Assembly: GCF_000956405.1 (NCBI RefSeq)
Contig: NZ_JYIV01000017.1
Location: 44,068-108,067 of the forward strand
Length of the DNA: 64,000 nucleotides
DNA from: Microbacterium oxydans
Lineage (GTDB): Bacteria > Actinomycetota > Actinomycetes > Actinomycetales > Microbacteriaceae
Reading direction: 5' to 3'
In this document: piece by piece, positions 45,730 through 55,481 of the stretch
How positions within the stretch are numbered: position 1 is the stretch's first letter
Layout of the letters: each line of letters starts with the position of its first letter
Position numbers and translations under genes: made by a program
The notes under the pieces: generated by a model
Told to the model about the DNA's origin: nothing
The model's input: only the letters and a program-made list of their open reading frames with translations
Database searches by the model: none

Positions 45730-46724
45730 TGAGCAGATTGGTGCAGGCCGCTGGCACGATGCACACCCTGTCGTTGGCCGCCATGGAAGAGGCCTCGCGT
45801 TTCGGGGTGCGTGATACCGACATCGATCATCTTCTGCTCGCTCTGACCATCGACCCCGACACGGGGGGTCAGATCCTGCGCGGCATGGGTGCCGGGCTCG
45901 ACGCGGCGCGCGCGGCCGTCGCGGCGCAGCACGCCGCTCAGCTCGAATCCGTGGGCGTCGCCACAGGTGTGGACGAGCCCGGCCGCATCGTCTTCCACGA
46001 GACGTCGGGATACGAGTGGACGGACCGGGCGCTCGCGGTGTGGACCGTGGCATCGAGTGGCCGCCGCCGCGGCGACTCCGCTGCGGTGCTGCGCGCGCTC
46101 GTGGATGAACCGAGCGGCCTCGTCGAAGAGATCCTGCGACGACTCGATGTCGACCCGGACACGCTGAGATCTCGCCTCGACGACACGCGGGTCGTCGATC
46201 CCGCGCGCACAGACAGGCTCGACGAGAAGAGCTTCTCCGCCAGCCGTTCGATCTTCGTCCCCGCCCCCGTCGAGGACGTGTGGGAGCTGCTGTCGTCGGC
46301 CTCTCGCATTCCCGAGTGGGATCACGGGGTGGGCGAAGTGGGCTCAGCGATCGCCCCCACCGGCCCCTGGGAGGCGCGGACGATCACCGTCCGCAACGGC
46401 AAGCCGGTGACGGTCAAGGAATCCTACGAACGTCAGCAGATCTTCCTGGATCGATTTGAGGACCGCGCCTTCGTCACCTGGCGCTTCACCTATCCGGACG
46501 CGAGTATCAGCACGTCACGGGTGCTCGCATTCGCGCTCGAACATGCCGCCGGGGGAATGCAGATCCAGGTGACGCTCACATGGGAGGTCGAGCGACGCCG
46601 ACGAGGAATTCTGCACAGCATCCGGCGTCGCATGCTCCGCCCCATCGCGCGGCCGGTCGCGCACATCCTCACCTACTTCCAGCTCACTCAGACCGAGAGC
46701 GGCATCTCGCGGGTGTTCCGCTGA
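45726..46724 (+). CDS. Clp N-terminal-domain protein fused to SRPBCC domain
   Basis: 332 residues from ATG 45726 (a second ATG follows at once). Residues 8-155 contain Clp-N repeats (THTLSLAAMEEASRFGVRDT-type pattern with DIDHLLLALTIDPDTGGQIL) as in the substrate-binding end of ClpA/ClpC, but without any AAA+ ATPase. Residues 185-320 form an SRPBCC lipid-binding fold (FVPAPVEDVWELLSSASRIP, ARTITVRNGKPVTVKESYER). A basic C-terminal tail (RRRRGILHSIRRRMLRPIAR) could bind membrane or nucleic acid. Possibly an adaptor or a ligand-gated partner of the small HTH protein. Confidence 0.8.
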   Translation: MMSRLVQAAGTMHTLSLAAMEEASRFGVRDTDIDHLLLALTIDPDTGGQILRGMGAGLDAARAAVAAQHAAQLESVGVATGVDEPGRIVFHETSGYEWTDRALAVWTVASSGRRRGDSAAVLRALVDEPSGLVEEILRRLDVDPDTLRSRLDDTRVVDPARTDRLDEKSFSASRSIFVPAPVEDVWELLSSASRIPEWDHGVGEVGSAIAPTGPWEARTITVRNGKPVTVKESYERQQIFLDRFEDRAFVTWRFTYPDASISTSRVLAFALEHAAGGMQIQVTLTWEVERRRRGILHSIRRRMLRPIARPVAHILTYFQLTQTESGISRVFR

Positions 46725-46784
46725 GGTCGCGCCCGGGTGGGCGCATCGCGCAGACCTCGCCGATGCGCCCCGGGCCGGGTCCGC

Positions 46785-46901
46785 TCAGCCCTTCGCGCCC
46801 TTGCGGGGCTTGATGAACTCGGCCGGCGCGTTCTTCTCGCGCTTCGCGGCTCGCTTCTCCTTGAGCGTGAGCTGCGGTGCCTTCTTGGTCTTTCCGGACA
46901 T
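46785..46901 (-). CDS. Conserved basic micro-protein
   Basis: 38 residues, MSGKTKKAPQLTLKEKRAAK then REKNAPAEFIKPRKGAKG. Lys/Arg content is about 40 percent and a short helix is likely in the middle. The compact frame with a consistent codon pattern and the purine-rich GAAGGGGAAG upstream of the ATG at 46901 support it as a gene. Function unknown; ribosome or nucleic-acid binding is plausible from charge alone. Confidence 0.6.
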   Translation of the reverse strand: MSGKTKKAPQLTLKEKRAAKREKNAPAEFIKPRKGAKG

Positions 46902-46970
46902 GGTGTCTCGCTTCCCCTTCAGTGGCTGGCGTAACCTCCGACCATAGTGAGAAACCAGAGGAAGTCAAAT

Positions 46971-47576
46971 TTACCCTTGACCGGGAAATTTCCTTCGCCG
47001 CTCGCCGGCAGAACCCAGTCCTTCGAGAACCGCATAGGTTCCGAGCGCCGGCGCCGCGCCCGGCTCCGCGCCATCGTCGACAAGAAGGAGGACGTAGCCC
47101 GATTCCTGCGCCGCCCGCCCCCATCCCGGCGGCAGGGCGCTGACGCGATCGGCTAAGAGGGTCGGCGCCGCACCGCGACCATGCAGGTCGCGTACCGCGA
47201 GACTCCGGTCCCCCTGGAAAGCGACGCCGACACGACCGAACGCCCCGAGCGGCCCCTCGAGAGGTGGCTCGAGGAGGCTCCATCCGCGCCCACGCAGATG
47301 CTCCGTCATCCGCTCCGGATCTCCGTCGCCTACCCGGAAGCGCATCGCGGCGATCGCGACCTCGCCTCCGCCCAGAATGAGGAAGGTGCATTCCAATCTC
47401 GGAATAGAAGCCTGCTGTCGGCCTGCGCGGCGAACCGCGGCGATGCCGACAACGACGATGAAGACTCCGAACGCTCCCGGAAAACCGCCCAGCAGGAAGC
47501 CGAGCGCGACGCCGCACACGGCGAGTGCGTGCGTCGCGCTCGGCCGCCAGCGGTCAGCCTTCTCGGGAGTCGGCAT
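46971..47576 (-). CDS. Hypothetical membrane protein downstream of qcrB
   Basis: 201 residues from ATG 47576, overlapping the end of the qcrB gene by 23 bases. A hydrophobic hairpin at about 15-50 (LAVCGVALGFLLGGFPGAFG) is followed by a cytosolic beta-rich domain with Gly-Arg-rich loops. No family recognised. Close coupling suggests it is co-expressed with, and may assist, the cytochrome b. Confidence 0.6.
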   Translation of the reverse strand: MPTPEKADRWRPSATHALAVCGVALGFLLGGFPGAFGVFIVVVGIAAVRRAGRQQASIPRLECTFLILGGGEVAIAAMRFRVGDGDPERMTEHLRGRGWSLLEPPLEGPLGAFGRVGVAFQGDRSLAVRDLHGRGAAPTLLADRVSALPPGWGRAAQESGYVLLLVDDGAEPGAAPALGTYAVLEGLGSAGERRRKFPGQG

Positions 47577-49260
47577 TCTCACTCGCCCCGACCTCGGGTT
47601 CGGATCGTTTTCCAACTGAACTGTTCGGCCCCCCGTGGTGCCCGTCGACCGCGTCGATGTCGGCCTGCGTGAGCGGCACCAATCGGTCTTCGAAGAACCA
47701 GCGCGATACCGCCGAGCGCAGGTTCTCCGTCCACGGGATGCGACCCTTCGCGTTCGGACGCACCACGAGCGGCTCGTAGGTGTGAACGTCGATGAGCTTC
47801 CAGCGGTCGTACTCGTCGACGGGCTGGTGCACCTCGACGAACTCGCCGCCAGGGAGGCGGACGATACGGCCGGACTCGAAGCCGTGCAGCACGATCTCGC
47901 GGTCCTTCTTCTGCAGCGCGATGCAGATGCGCTTCGTGATGAAGTAGCCGCAGAGGGGCCCCAGGAACAGCAGCGCCTGCAGCGAGTGGATCACACCCTC
48001 CATCGTGAGCATGAAGTGCGTGGCGATGAGGTCGGACGACGCTGCCGCCCACAGCACGGCGTAGAAGATCATGCCGGCGACCCCGATCGCGGTGCGCGTC
48101 GCGGCATTGCGGGGACGCTCGGCGATGTGGTGTTCGCGCTTGTCGCCCGTGACCCACGCCTCGAGGAAGGGGTAGACCGCGACCGTGACGATGAACAGGC
48201 CCATGACGGCGACCGGGACGATGATCCCGAACGACCAGGTGCGATCGAACATCACGACATCCCAGTTCGGGGGTGCGAGACGCAGGGCTCCGTCCGCGAA
48301 GCCGATGTACCAGTCCGGCTGCGTGCCGGCCGAGATCGGCGAGGGATCGTACGGGCCGTAGATCCAGAACGGCAGGATCTGGAAGAACGTGCCGAGTACG
48401 ACGATCACGCCGAAGACGATGAAGAAGAAGCCGCCCATCTTCGCCGCGTAGACCGGCATCATCGGGTAACCCACGACGTTGTCGTTCGTGCGGCCGGGGC
48501 CGGCGAACTGCGTGTGCTTGTTGATGATCATCAGCATGAGGTGCACGACGATCAGCGCGATCACCAGCATCGGAAGGATGAGGATGTGCAGCGTGTAGAG
48601 CCGCCCGATGATGTCGGTCCCGGGGAACTCGCCGCCGAACAGCATGAACGAGGTCCAGGTGCCGATCAGGGGAAGACCCTTGATCATGCCGTCGATGATG
48701 CGCAGACCGTTGCCGGAGAGCAGGTCGTCGGGGAGCGAGTACCCGGTGAAGCCCTCGGCCATCGCGAGGATGAAGAGGATGAAGCCGATCACCCAGTTGA
48801 GCTCACGGGGCTTGCGGAAAGCACCGGTGAAGAACACCCGGAGCATGTGGAGACCGATGCCCGCCACGAAGACGAGAGCCGCCCAGTGGTGGATCTGGCG
48901 GACCAGGAGTCCCCCACGGATGTCGAACGAGATGCGCAGAGCCGAGTCGAAGGCAGCTGTCATCTCCATCCCTCGCATCGGCGCGTAGGCGCCCGTGTAA
49001 TGGGTCGGCACCATCGAGGCCTGGAAGAAGAACGTGAGGAAGGTGCCGGAGAGGAACACGACGACGAAGCTCCACAGGGCGATCTCGCCGAGCATGAACG
49101 ACCAGTGGTCGGGGAAGACCTTTCGACTCAGCTCCTTGAGGAGTCCGGAGACGCTGGTGCGTTCGTCGATGTAGTTCGATGCGGCACCGACGAAGCGTCC
49201 GCCGAGGGGCGGCTCCTTCTTCTGCGCGACGGGATCCAGAGTCGGAGACTCACGTGACAT
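47554..49260 (-). CDS. qcrB: Menaquinol-cytochrome c reductase cytochrome b subunit, orphan
   Basis: 568 residues from ATG 49260. Heme ligands in QIHHWAALVFVAGIGLHMLR and LYTLHILILPMLVIALIVVH, the PEWY-type region replaced by QPDWYIGF, and the C-terminal extension of actinobacterial QcrB (about 120 residues after the helices) identify it clearly. QcrB takes electrons from menaquinol at the membrane. Normally it follows qcrC and qcrA; here neither is present and the next gene is an unknown membrane protein, so this is a separate copy or a displaced one. Confidence 0.93.
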   Translation of the reverse strand: MSRESPTLDPVAQKKEPPLGGRFVGAASNYIDERTSVSGLLKELSRKVFPDHWSFMLGEIALWSFVVVFLSGTFLTFFFQASMVPTHYTGAYAPMRGMEMTAAFDSALRISFDIRGGLLVRQIHHWAALVFVAGIGLHMLRVFFTGAFRKPRELNWVIGFILFILAMAEGFTGYSLPDDLLSGNGLRIIDGMIKGLPLIGTWTSFMLFGGEFPGTDIIGRLYTLHILILPMLVIALIVVHLMLMIINKHTQFAGPGRTNDNVVGYPMMPVYAAKMGGFFFIVFGVIVVLGTFFQILPFWIYGPYDPSPISAGTQPDWYIGFADGALRLAPPNWDVVMFDRTWSFGIIVPVAVMGLFIVTVAVYPFLEAWVTGDKREHHIAERPRNAATRTAIGVAGMIFYAVLWAAASSDLIATHFMLTMEGVIHSLQALLFLGPLCGYFITKRICIALQKKDREIVLHGFESGRIVRLPGGEFVEVHQPVDEYDRWKLIDVHTYEPLVVRPNAKGRIPWTENLRSAVSRWFFEDRLVPLTQADIDAVDGHHGGPNSSVGKRSEPEVGASENADSREG

Positions 49261-49582
49261 GGTGCGGTCCTCTTCGGTCGTGGCGGGCCAGGGAGCTGTG
49301 AGGCTGCGCATGCAGGAACGCGCGCGACGGATCGGCAGCGCGAGACATCCGTCGACGGGCGCGACGAAGAGGCGTCCACGGGGGACGGCGAGCGAGATTC
49401 GGGGTGGTTCCACACGCACAGGGCAACACGAGACGACCTTCTGGTCAGTCTTGTCGCTGTGCGGGTACTGCGCCCTCGTCCGCCGGTTCAGGAACGAACC
49501 TGCCGCCAAGCTACCAGAGAACGGACGGCTCCACGGGTGCGGCCATCGTCGGGCCGTGTTTGCTACCCTGGGGAGGACACGA
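49261..49582. other. Intergenic region upstream of qcrB and the first riboswitch
   Basis: No coding sequence supported; the qcrB frame is open to 49509 but the residues look random. TACCCT at 49564-49569 is a likely -10 for the plus strand, placing a start near 49576, just before the riboswitch. Otherwise I see nothing. Confidence 0.4.
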
Positions 49583-49642
49583 CGGCGGGGGACGACCCCC
49601 GACGGTGAGACCGACCGGGGACGACCCCGACAGGAGTCTCCC
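49564..49642 (+). promoter_or_regulatory. Guanidine-II (mini-ykkC)-type riboswitch, copy 1, with promoter
   Basis: Hairpin P1: GGGGG-ACGA-CCCCC at 49587-49600, extended by C-G pairs to 49583-49604. After an 11-base linker comes P2: CGGGG-ACGA-CCCCG at 49616-49629. Both loops are ACGA, matching the ACGR loop pair that defines the guanidine-II class. The Shine-Dalgarno AGGAG (49632-49636) starts two bases after P2, so loop-loop docking on ligand binding could control its access. Promoter -10 TACCCT at 49564-49569. Confidence 0.75.
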
Positions 49643-49927
49643 GTGAATCACTCATCCGCGTGGCCAGTCTGGATCGCATCCCGCGAACCCCGAGCCGCCC
49701 GCGCCACACTCGTGCTGTGCAGCGCCTCGTTCGCGATGGTCAGCGCTGCGGCCCTCAGCGTCGGCCCGGAGGGGATCTGGCTCGAACTACTCCTCTCCAC
49801 GGGATTCCTCGCGTGGGCGACCGCGCAATGCGTGTGCATCGAGCGCCGTCGACGTCGGGAATCGACCTTCCGCCGCGAGGTGGAGCGCGACATCCGCAGC
49901 CTCTCCGAATCCTCCGCTCCGGAGTGA
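49643..49927 (+). CDS. Small two-helix membrane protein under riboswitch 1
   Basis: 94 residues from GTG 49643, six bases after AGGAG. Helices at about 19-42 (RATLVLCSASFAMVSAAALS) and 46-66 (GIWLELLLSTGFLAWATAQC), then a strongly basic stretch ERRRRRESTFRREVERD. Not a four-helix SMR (Gdx/SugE) exporter, the usual target of this riboswitch class. Role unknown; could be an accessory of the antiporter that follows under a second copy of the same riboswitch. Confidence 0.7.
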   Translation: MNHSSAWPVWIASREPRAARATLVLCSASFAMVSAAALSVGPEGIWLELLLSTGFLAWATAQCVCIERRRRRESTFRREVERDIRSLSESSAPE

Positions 49928-49972
49928 GACTCCGCGCCGTCGATGGCGAGGCCGCCCTCGTGATCGACCGCG

Positions 49973-50068
49973 TACCATCAGATGCACTGCGCTCCCTCAG
50001 CGCTGCGACCGGGACGACCCGGTCGTGTTGATCATTCGGGGACGGCCCCACCTCGAAGGAGTCCGGCG
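49973..50068 (+). promoter_or_regulatory. Guanidine-II (mini-ykkC)-type riboswitch, copy 2
   Basis: P1: CGACCGGG-ACGA-CCCGGTCG at 50006-50025 (8 perfect pairs). Linker 12 bases. P2: GGGG-ACGG-CCCC at 50038-50049, loop ACGG, again ACGR. AAGGAG at 50056-50061 follows, and ATG 50069 after 7 bases. A TACCAT at 49973-49978 would start transcription near 49985, so this unit may have its own promoter. The arrangement is that of copy 1 and of the guanidine-II consensus. Confidence 0.75.
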
Positions 50069-51220
50069 ATGTCACGCACGGAACTGAAACAGTTGATCGG
50101 CCCAACGGACATCGTCCGTGTCCTCCTGGGATGGGGAGCCTTCGCCGCCCTCCTTCTCCTGCACCCGGTGCTGGCGCCTCCCGTGCCCACCCCGGTGCTC
50201 ATCGTCGCGCTCGCGGTCATCATCGCGGTGATCCTCGTCTGCGCGTTCGGCGTCGTGAAGCAGGCCGAAGCCCTCGCGCATCGGCTGGGCGACCCCTACG
50301 GCTCGCTCGTCCTGACGCTCTCGATCGTGATGATCGAGGTCATCCTGATCTCGGCCGTCATGCTCGGACCAGGTGAGCACGCGACCATCGCCCGCGACTC
50401 GGTCATGGCCGTCGCGATGATCATCCTGAACCTCGTGATCGGGCTCGCCCTCCTCGTCGGCGGACTCCGCCACCGCGGCATGGCCCACAACCGCACCGGC
50501 ACCTCGGCCTACCTGTCCATGCTGGTCGTGCTCGTCGCGCTCGCGTTCGGCCTCCCCGCCCTGATCGGCACGGACGGCTCATACACGGTGGCGCAGGAGA
50601 TCCCGATCATCGTGCTCACCCTCGCGCTCTACGCGTTCTTCCTCTACCGGCAGATGGGCGCGCAGGCAGACGACTTCACCGAGGTCGACCCGCGCCTGCT
50701 GCAGAGCTCGCACCGGCAGGAGAAGACCGAGACGCAGGAGGGCATCCGTGACGTCCTCGCGAAGCATCGCACCGAGGTCCTCGTCCGCCTCGCCCTGCTG
50801 GTGGTCACCGTCATCCCGATCGTTCTCCTGTCGCACGACATGGCGGCGCTGCTCGACGACGGTCTGGGCCGTCTCGGTGCTCCGGTCGCCCTCGCCGGCG
50901 TGCTCATCGCGGGCATCGTGTTCCTCCCCGAGTCGATCACCGCGGTGCGCGCCGCTCTCGGCGGAGAAGCTCAGCGCGTCAACAACCTCTGCCACGGCGC
51001 ACTCGTCTCGACCGTCGGACTCACCATCCCCGCCGTGCTGATCATCGGCATGCTCACCGGCCAGACAGTGGTGCTCGCGGAGTCTCCGGCCAACCTGTTG
51101 ATGCTCGGTGTCACGCTGCTGCTGTCGGTGACGACCTTCGCCGCGAAGCGGGTGACGGCGATGCACGGCGCCGCGCACCTCGTGACCTTCGCGGTGTACC
51201 TCGTGGTGCTCTTGAGCTGA
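50069..51220 (+). CDS. ChaA-type Ca2+(cation)/H+ antiporter under riboswitch 2
   Basis: 383 residues, about eleven helices in two homologous halves. The CaCA alpha-repeat motifs are GSLVLTLSIVMIEVILISAV (first half, acidic Glu) and AGIVFLPESITAVRAALGGE (second half, PES with Glu), as in ChaA of E. coli. ChaA exchanges Ca2+, Na+ or K+ for H+. Guanidinium mimics monovalent cations in size and charge, so regulation by a guanidine riboswitch suggests guanidinium efflux; that is inference. It is separated from the membrane protein gene by only the riboswitch. Confidence 0.9.
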   Translation: MSRTELKQLIGPTDIVRVLLGWGAFAALLLLHPVLAPPVPTPVLIVALAVIIAVILVCAFGVVKQAEALAHRLGDPYGSLVLTLSIVMIEVILISAVMLGPGEHATIARDSVMAVAMIILNLVIGLALLVGGLRHRGMAHNRTGTSAYLSMLVVLVALAFGLPALIGTDGSYTVAQEIPIIVLTLALYAFFLYRQMGAQADDFTEVDPRLLQSSHRQEKTETQEGIRDVLAKHRTEVLVRLALLVVTVIPIVLLSHDMAALLDDGLGRLGAPVALAGVLIAGIVFLPESITAVRAALGGEAQRVNNLCHGALVSTVGLTIPAVLIIGMLTGQTVVLAESPANLLMLGVTLLLSVTTFAAKRVTAMHGAAHLVTFAVYLVVLLS

Positions 51221-51243
51221 CCCGGGCCAGGACCCCTCCGGTT

Positions 51244-53088
51244 TCAGCTTCCGGCAGGTGCGCCGTCCAGGCGCAGAGGGGTCAGTGGTGCAGCGCTGCA
51301 GACGGCGACGCGCCCTGGTCCCGGCTCGCACAACGGCTCGTTGAGATACTCGAACTCGCCGTGGGTCACGGTGCGCACGCACGTACCGCAGACGCCGACG
51401 CGGCACTCGCTCGGCCAATCGAGACCTGCTCTCTCGGCGGCGTTCAACAGGCTTCCCGCCGCGGGCTCCCACACGAAGGAGCCCGCAGCGGACTCGATCC
51501 GCAGTGGAAGGTCGGCGCGCGGGGCACGCGGCGGTCCCCACTCCGAACTCGCCGGAGAGGAGAACAGATCGACGTGGATGCGGTCGGGAGCGAATCCCGA
51601 TCGCTCGAGCAGGGCGCGCATATGAGCGGCGAACGTCGGTGGACCGCATACCGAGGCGTCCGCGCGGTCGAGATCCAGCTCGGCCACGATGGATGCGAGG
51701 GCGTCGGCGTCGATCAGCCCGCCGACGGCGGTGAAACCATCGCAACGCTCGGGCGGTGGCGTGTCTGTGACATGGAGCCGTGCCGTGGCGTCCGGGAGTT
51801 CGGCGACCGCCCGACACGCCTCCTCCCACAACGGCAGGGACGTCGAACTGCGCGCACTGTGCACCACTCGTACACGTCCTGTTGCACGTTGCGCGACGCG
51901 CGAGCGGAGCAGAGCCATGGAGGGAGTGATACCGATGCCTCCGCTGACCAGCAGAAGGTCCCGAGACGCATCGTCGCCTCCGACGCCGTGCGGCCCCGAC
52001 ACGAGTATCGTGTCGCCGACCGCGTGGGCGTCGTGCAGCATGGTCGACACCCGCCCGTCGCGCTTCACGCTGATGCGGAACCGACCCGGCGCGGTTCCGG
52101 AGATCGTGTACGACCGCCAGTTGGGGGTCGGGGCGTCGGGAAGGTGCACCCGCACGTGGGTTCCCGGAAGAGCGTTCGGGAGCAGATCGAGGGGGTCCGT
52201 GAGCCACAGGCTGACGACATCATCCGACTCGTCCTCCTTGGCCAGCACCCGGGCAGCACGCGGCCACCCGGGCTTGCCCTCCAGGGAGGCGACGGCGCCG
52301 GTCTCCTCGCGGACCGCGTCACCCGGGCGGACGCTGCCTCCGCCGACGACCCGCGCATACACGCCGCAGTACGCGTAGCCGTAGCGAGCGGCCAGAAGGC
52401 TGGGAACGTTGAGGTCGGACACCCCGTCGACAGGGCGGATGGTGGTGGCGCGACAGCGGTCGGTCGGCTGGAAGATCTCGAGTTCGGCATCCCCGACGCG
52501 GATGCGTCTTCCCACGAGCTCGAACTCCTCGAACGGCGCCAGCCCGGTGAGGTAGAGGTTGGCCCGGAAGCGGCGACGATCGACGGGCATACCCGCCTCT
52601 CGCGCCAGCTCTTCGAGAGTCGCGAGGTTGATGATCGACACGTGCGCGTGCTCCCAATCCCAGAGCCCCTCGGATGCGGCCTCGACCAGGCGGGCCTCGC
52701 CATGATCGGCCCCGAGGGTCCGACGCAGGAGGTCGTCGATGGCGGTCGAATCGAACGCCCCGACCTCGCCGGAGGGCGAAGACCTTCGCTCTCCTCGCGC
52801 CATACCCTCCGACGTCTCGACGACCAAGGTGGAGGACTCCGATCCCTCCTCCACGAGTCCGAGCGAGATGCGGGCGAGGTGCTCGTGGCGGGCGAGGTGG
52901 AAGAAGTGCTCGCGGGGAAGCCATCCCGTGGCGCTCGGAGTCGAGTCGCGACGGGCTATCGCGAATGCTCGGTCTCCGCGCAGACCACGACCGGGCTCGA
53001 GACGAACGGGGTCGAGCGTCGGCACACCGGCGAGCCCCTTGACCGGATAGCGCACGATGCTGTCGACGAAACCTCGGCTGCTGTTCAT
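51244..53088 (-). CDS. MOSC domain fused to ferredoxin-type oxidoreductase
   Basis: 614 residues. Residues 1-115: MOSC N-terminal barrel (VDSIVRYPVKGLAG); 130-275: MOSC domain with the conserved Cys in TDRCRATTIRP; 285-385: FAD domain of the ferredoxin-NADP reductase type (WRSYTISG is the flavin-binding RxYxxS); 390-500: NAD(P) domain (LLLVSGGIGITPSMALLRS); 525-614: 2Fe-2S ferredoxin with CRVGVCGTC and a distal Cys. Such proteins take electrons from NAD(P)H to a molybdenum-cofactor or sulfur-linked reduction, as in YcbX/YiiM-like N-hydroxylated compound reduction. Divergent from the GAPDH gene. Confidence 0.9.
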   Translation of the reverse strand: MNSSRGFVDSIVRYPVKGLAGVPTLDPVRLEPGRGLRGDRAFAIARRDSTPSATGWLPREHFFHLARHEHLARISLGLVEEGSESSTLVVETSEGMARGERRSSPSGEVGAFDSTAIDDLLRRTLGADHGEARLVEAASEGLWDWEHAHVSIINLATLEELAREAGMPVDRRRFRANLYLTGLAPFEEFELVGRRIRVGDAELEIFQPTDRCRATTIRPVDGVSDLNVPSLLAARYGYAYCGVYARVVGGGSVRPGDAVREETGAVASLEGKPGWPRAARVLAKEDESDDVVSLWLTDPLDLLPNALPGTHVRVHLPDAPTPNWRSYTISGTAPGRFRISVKRDGRVSTMLHDAHAVGDTILVSGPHGVGGDDASRDLLLVSGGIGITPSMALLRSRVAQRATGRVRVVHSARSSTSLPLWEEACRAVAELPDATARLHVTDTPPPERCDGFTAVGGLIDADALASIVAELDLDRADASVCGPPTFAAHMRALLERSGFAPDRIHVDLFSSPASSEWGPPRAPRADLPLRIESAAGSFVWEPAAGSLLNAAERAGLDWPSECRVGVCGTCVRTVTHGEFEYLNEPLCEPGPGRVAVCSAAPLTPLRLDGAPAGS

Positions 53089-53237
53089 GTACTCCTCTTC
53101 TCTGGCTCTCCGGATCGATCATCATCCTCTGCTCTCATCCGCTCTCGACCCTCGGTATTCCGGCATTGGATCACACGGCTTCCCTGGTCCGCCTTCACGG
53201 GGACAGAATCCGCGCCGGTGTCTGCGCATCGTGATAT

Positions 53238-54875
<1,638 letters not shown>

Positions 54876-54946
54876 CGCCCCGGAGCTAGCTCACGACACT
54901 TCGTAGACGAGGGTGACCCTCGCCCGACGAGAATGTCCCTCGACAA

Positions 54947-54977
54947 CAGTTGCCTCACGCAACTGAGCTGTTACAAT
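54947..54977 (+). promoter_or_regulatory. MarR operator and leaderless promoter
   Basis: CAGTTGC-CTCAC-GCAACTG at 54947-54965 is a 19-base palindrome overlapping a -35-like TTGCCT (54950-54955). A -10 TACAAT lies at 54972-54977 (spacer 16) and ATG 54984 follows after six bases. A MarR dimer here would repress its own operon. Confidence 0.65.
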
Positions 54978-54983
54978 GGAGTC

Positions 54984-55481
54984 ATGGCTGTCCACGATGA
55001 GCTCGATGACATCCGTGACTCGCTGGTCCGAGTGGTCACGGAATGGACGCAGAGCGAGCTGCAGGTACGGATCGCCGAGAGCGTCGACGACTCCCTCGAC
55101 GCTCTCGAGGTGCGGGCCCTGTATCTGGTCGGCATGAGCGGCGGTTCCCTCGGATTCGGCCGGCTGGCGGATCGGGCGGCACTGTCGCGCCCGACCACCT
55201 CGAAGCTGGTATCGCGCATGTCCGCTCGAGGGCTCTTCGACCGGATCCGATCAGGACGCACGGTCGACGTGCAGCTGACTGATGCCGGGCGGGCGGCGTA
55301 TGCGCGCCTTGTCGACGCCGGGCAGCAGATGGTCGGCGGCGCCCTTGCGGGGTGGTCCGCTCAGGAGATCACGCAGTTCCAGGCCCACCTCAGCCGTTTC
55401 GTCGCCGCCCTTCCCGGGGCGACGCTCGCGACCATATCCCGGTCGCCCGATCCCGTCCCATCACCCCTGGAGGAAAAATGA
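54984..55481 (+). CDS. MarR-family regulator
   Basis: 165 residues; winged HTH centre LGFGRLADRAALSRPTTSKL then VSRMSARGLFDRIRSGRTVD, typical of MarR with the wing following. Such proteins sense phenolics or oxidants and repress a downstream gene. ATGA overlap (55478-55481) with the SDR gene makes the target evident; it most likely binds the palindrome at 54947. Confidence 0.9.
   Translation: MAVHDELDDIRDSLVRVVTEWTQSELQVRIAESVDDSLDALEVRALYLVGMSGGSLGFGRLADRAALSRPTTSKLVSRMSARGLFDRIRSGRTVDVQLTDAGRAAYARLVDAGQQMVGGALAGWSAQEITQFQAHLSRFVAALPGATLATISRSPDPVPSPLEEK

Noticed and set aside
49924..50031. 35-codon frame overlapping the stop of the first riboswitch-controlled gene (GTGA overlap)
   Set aside because: Codon pattern is borderline and its end is the P1 hairpin of riboswitch 2; a leader peptide is possible but not supported.
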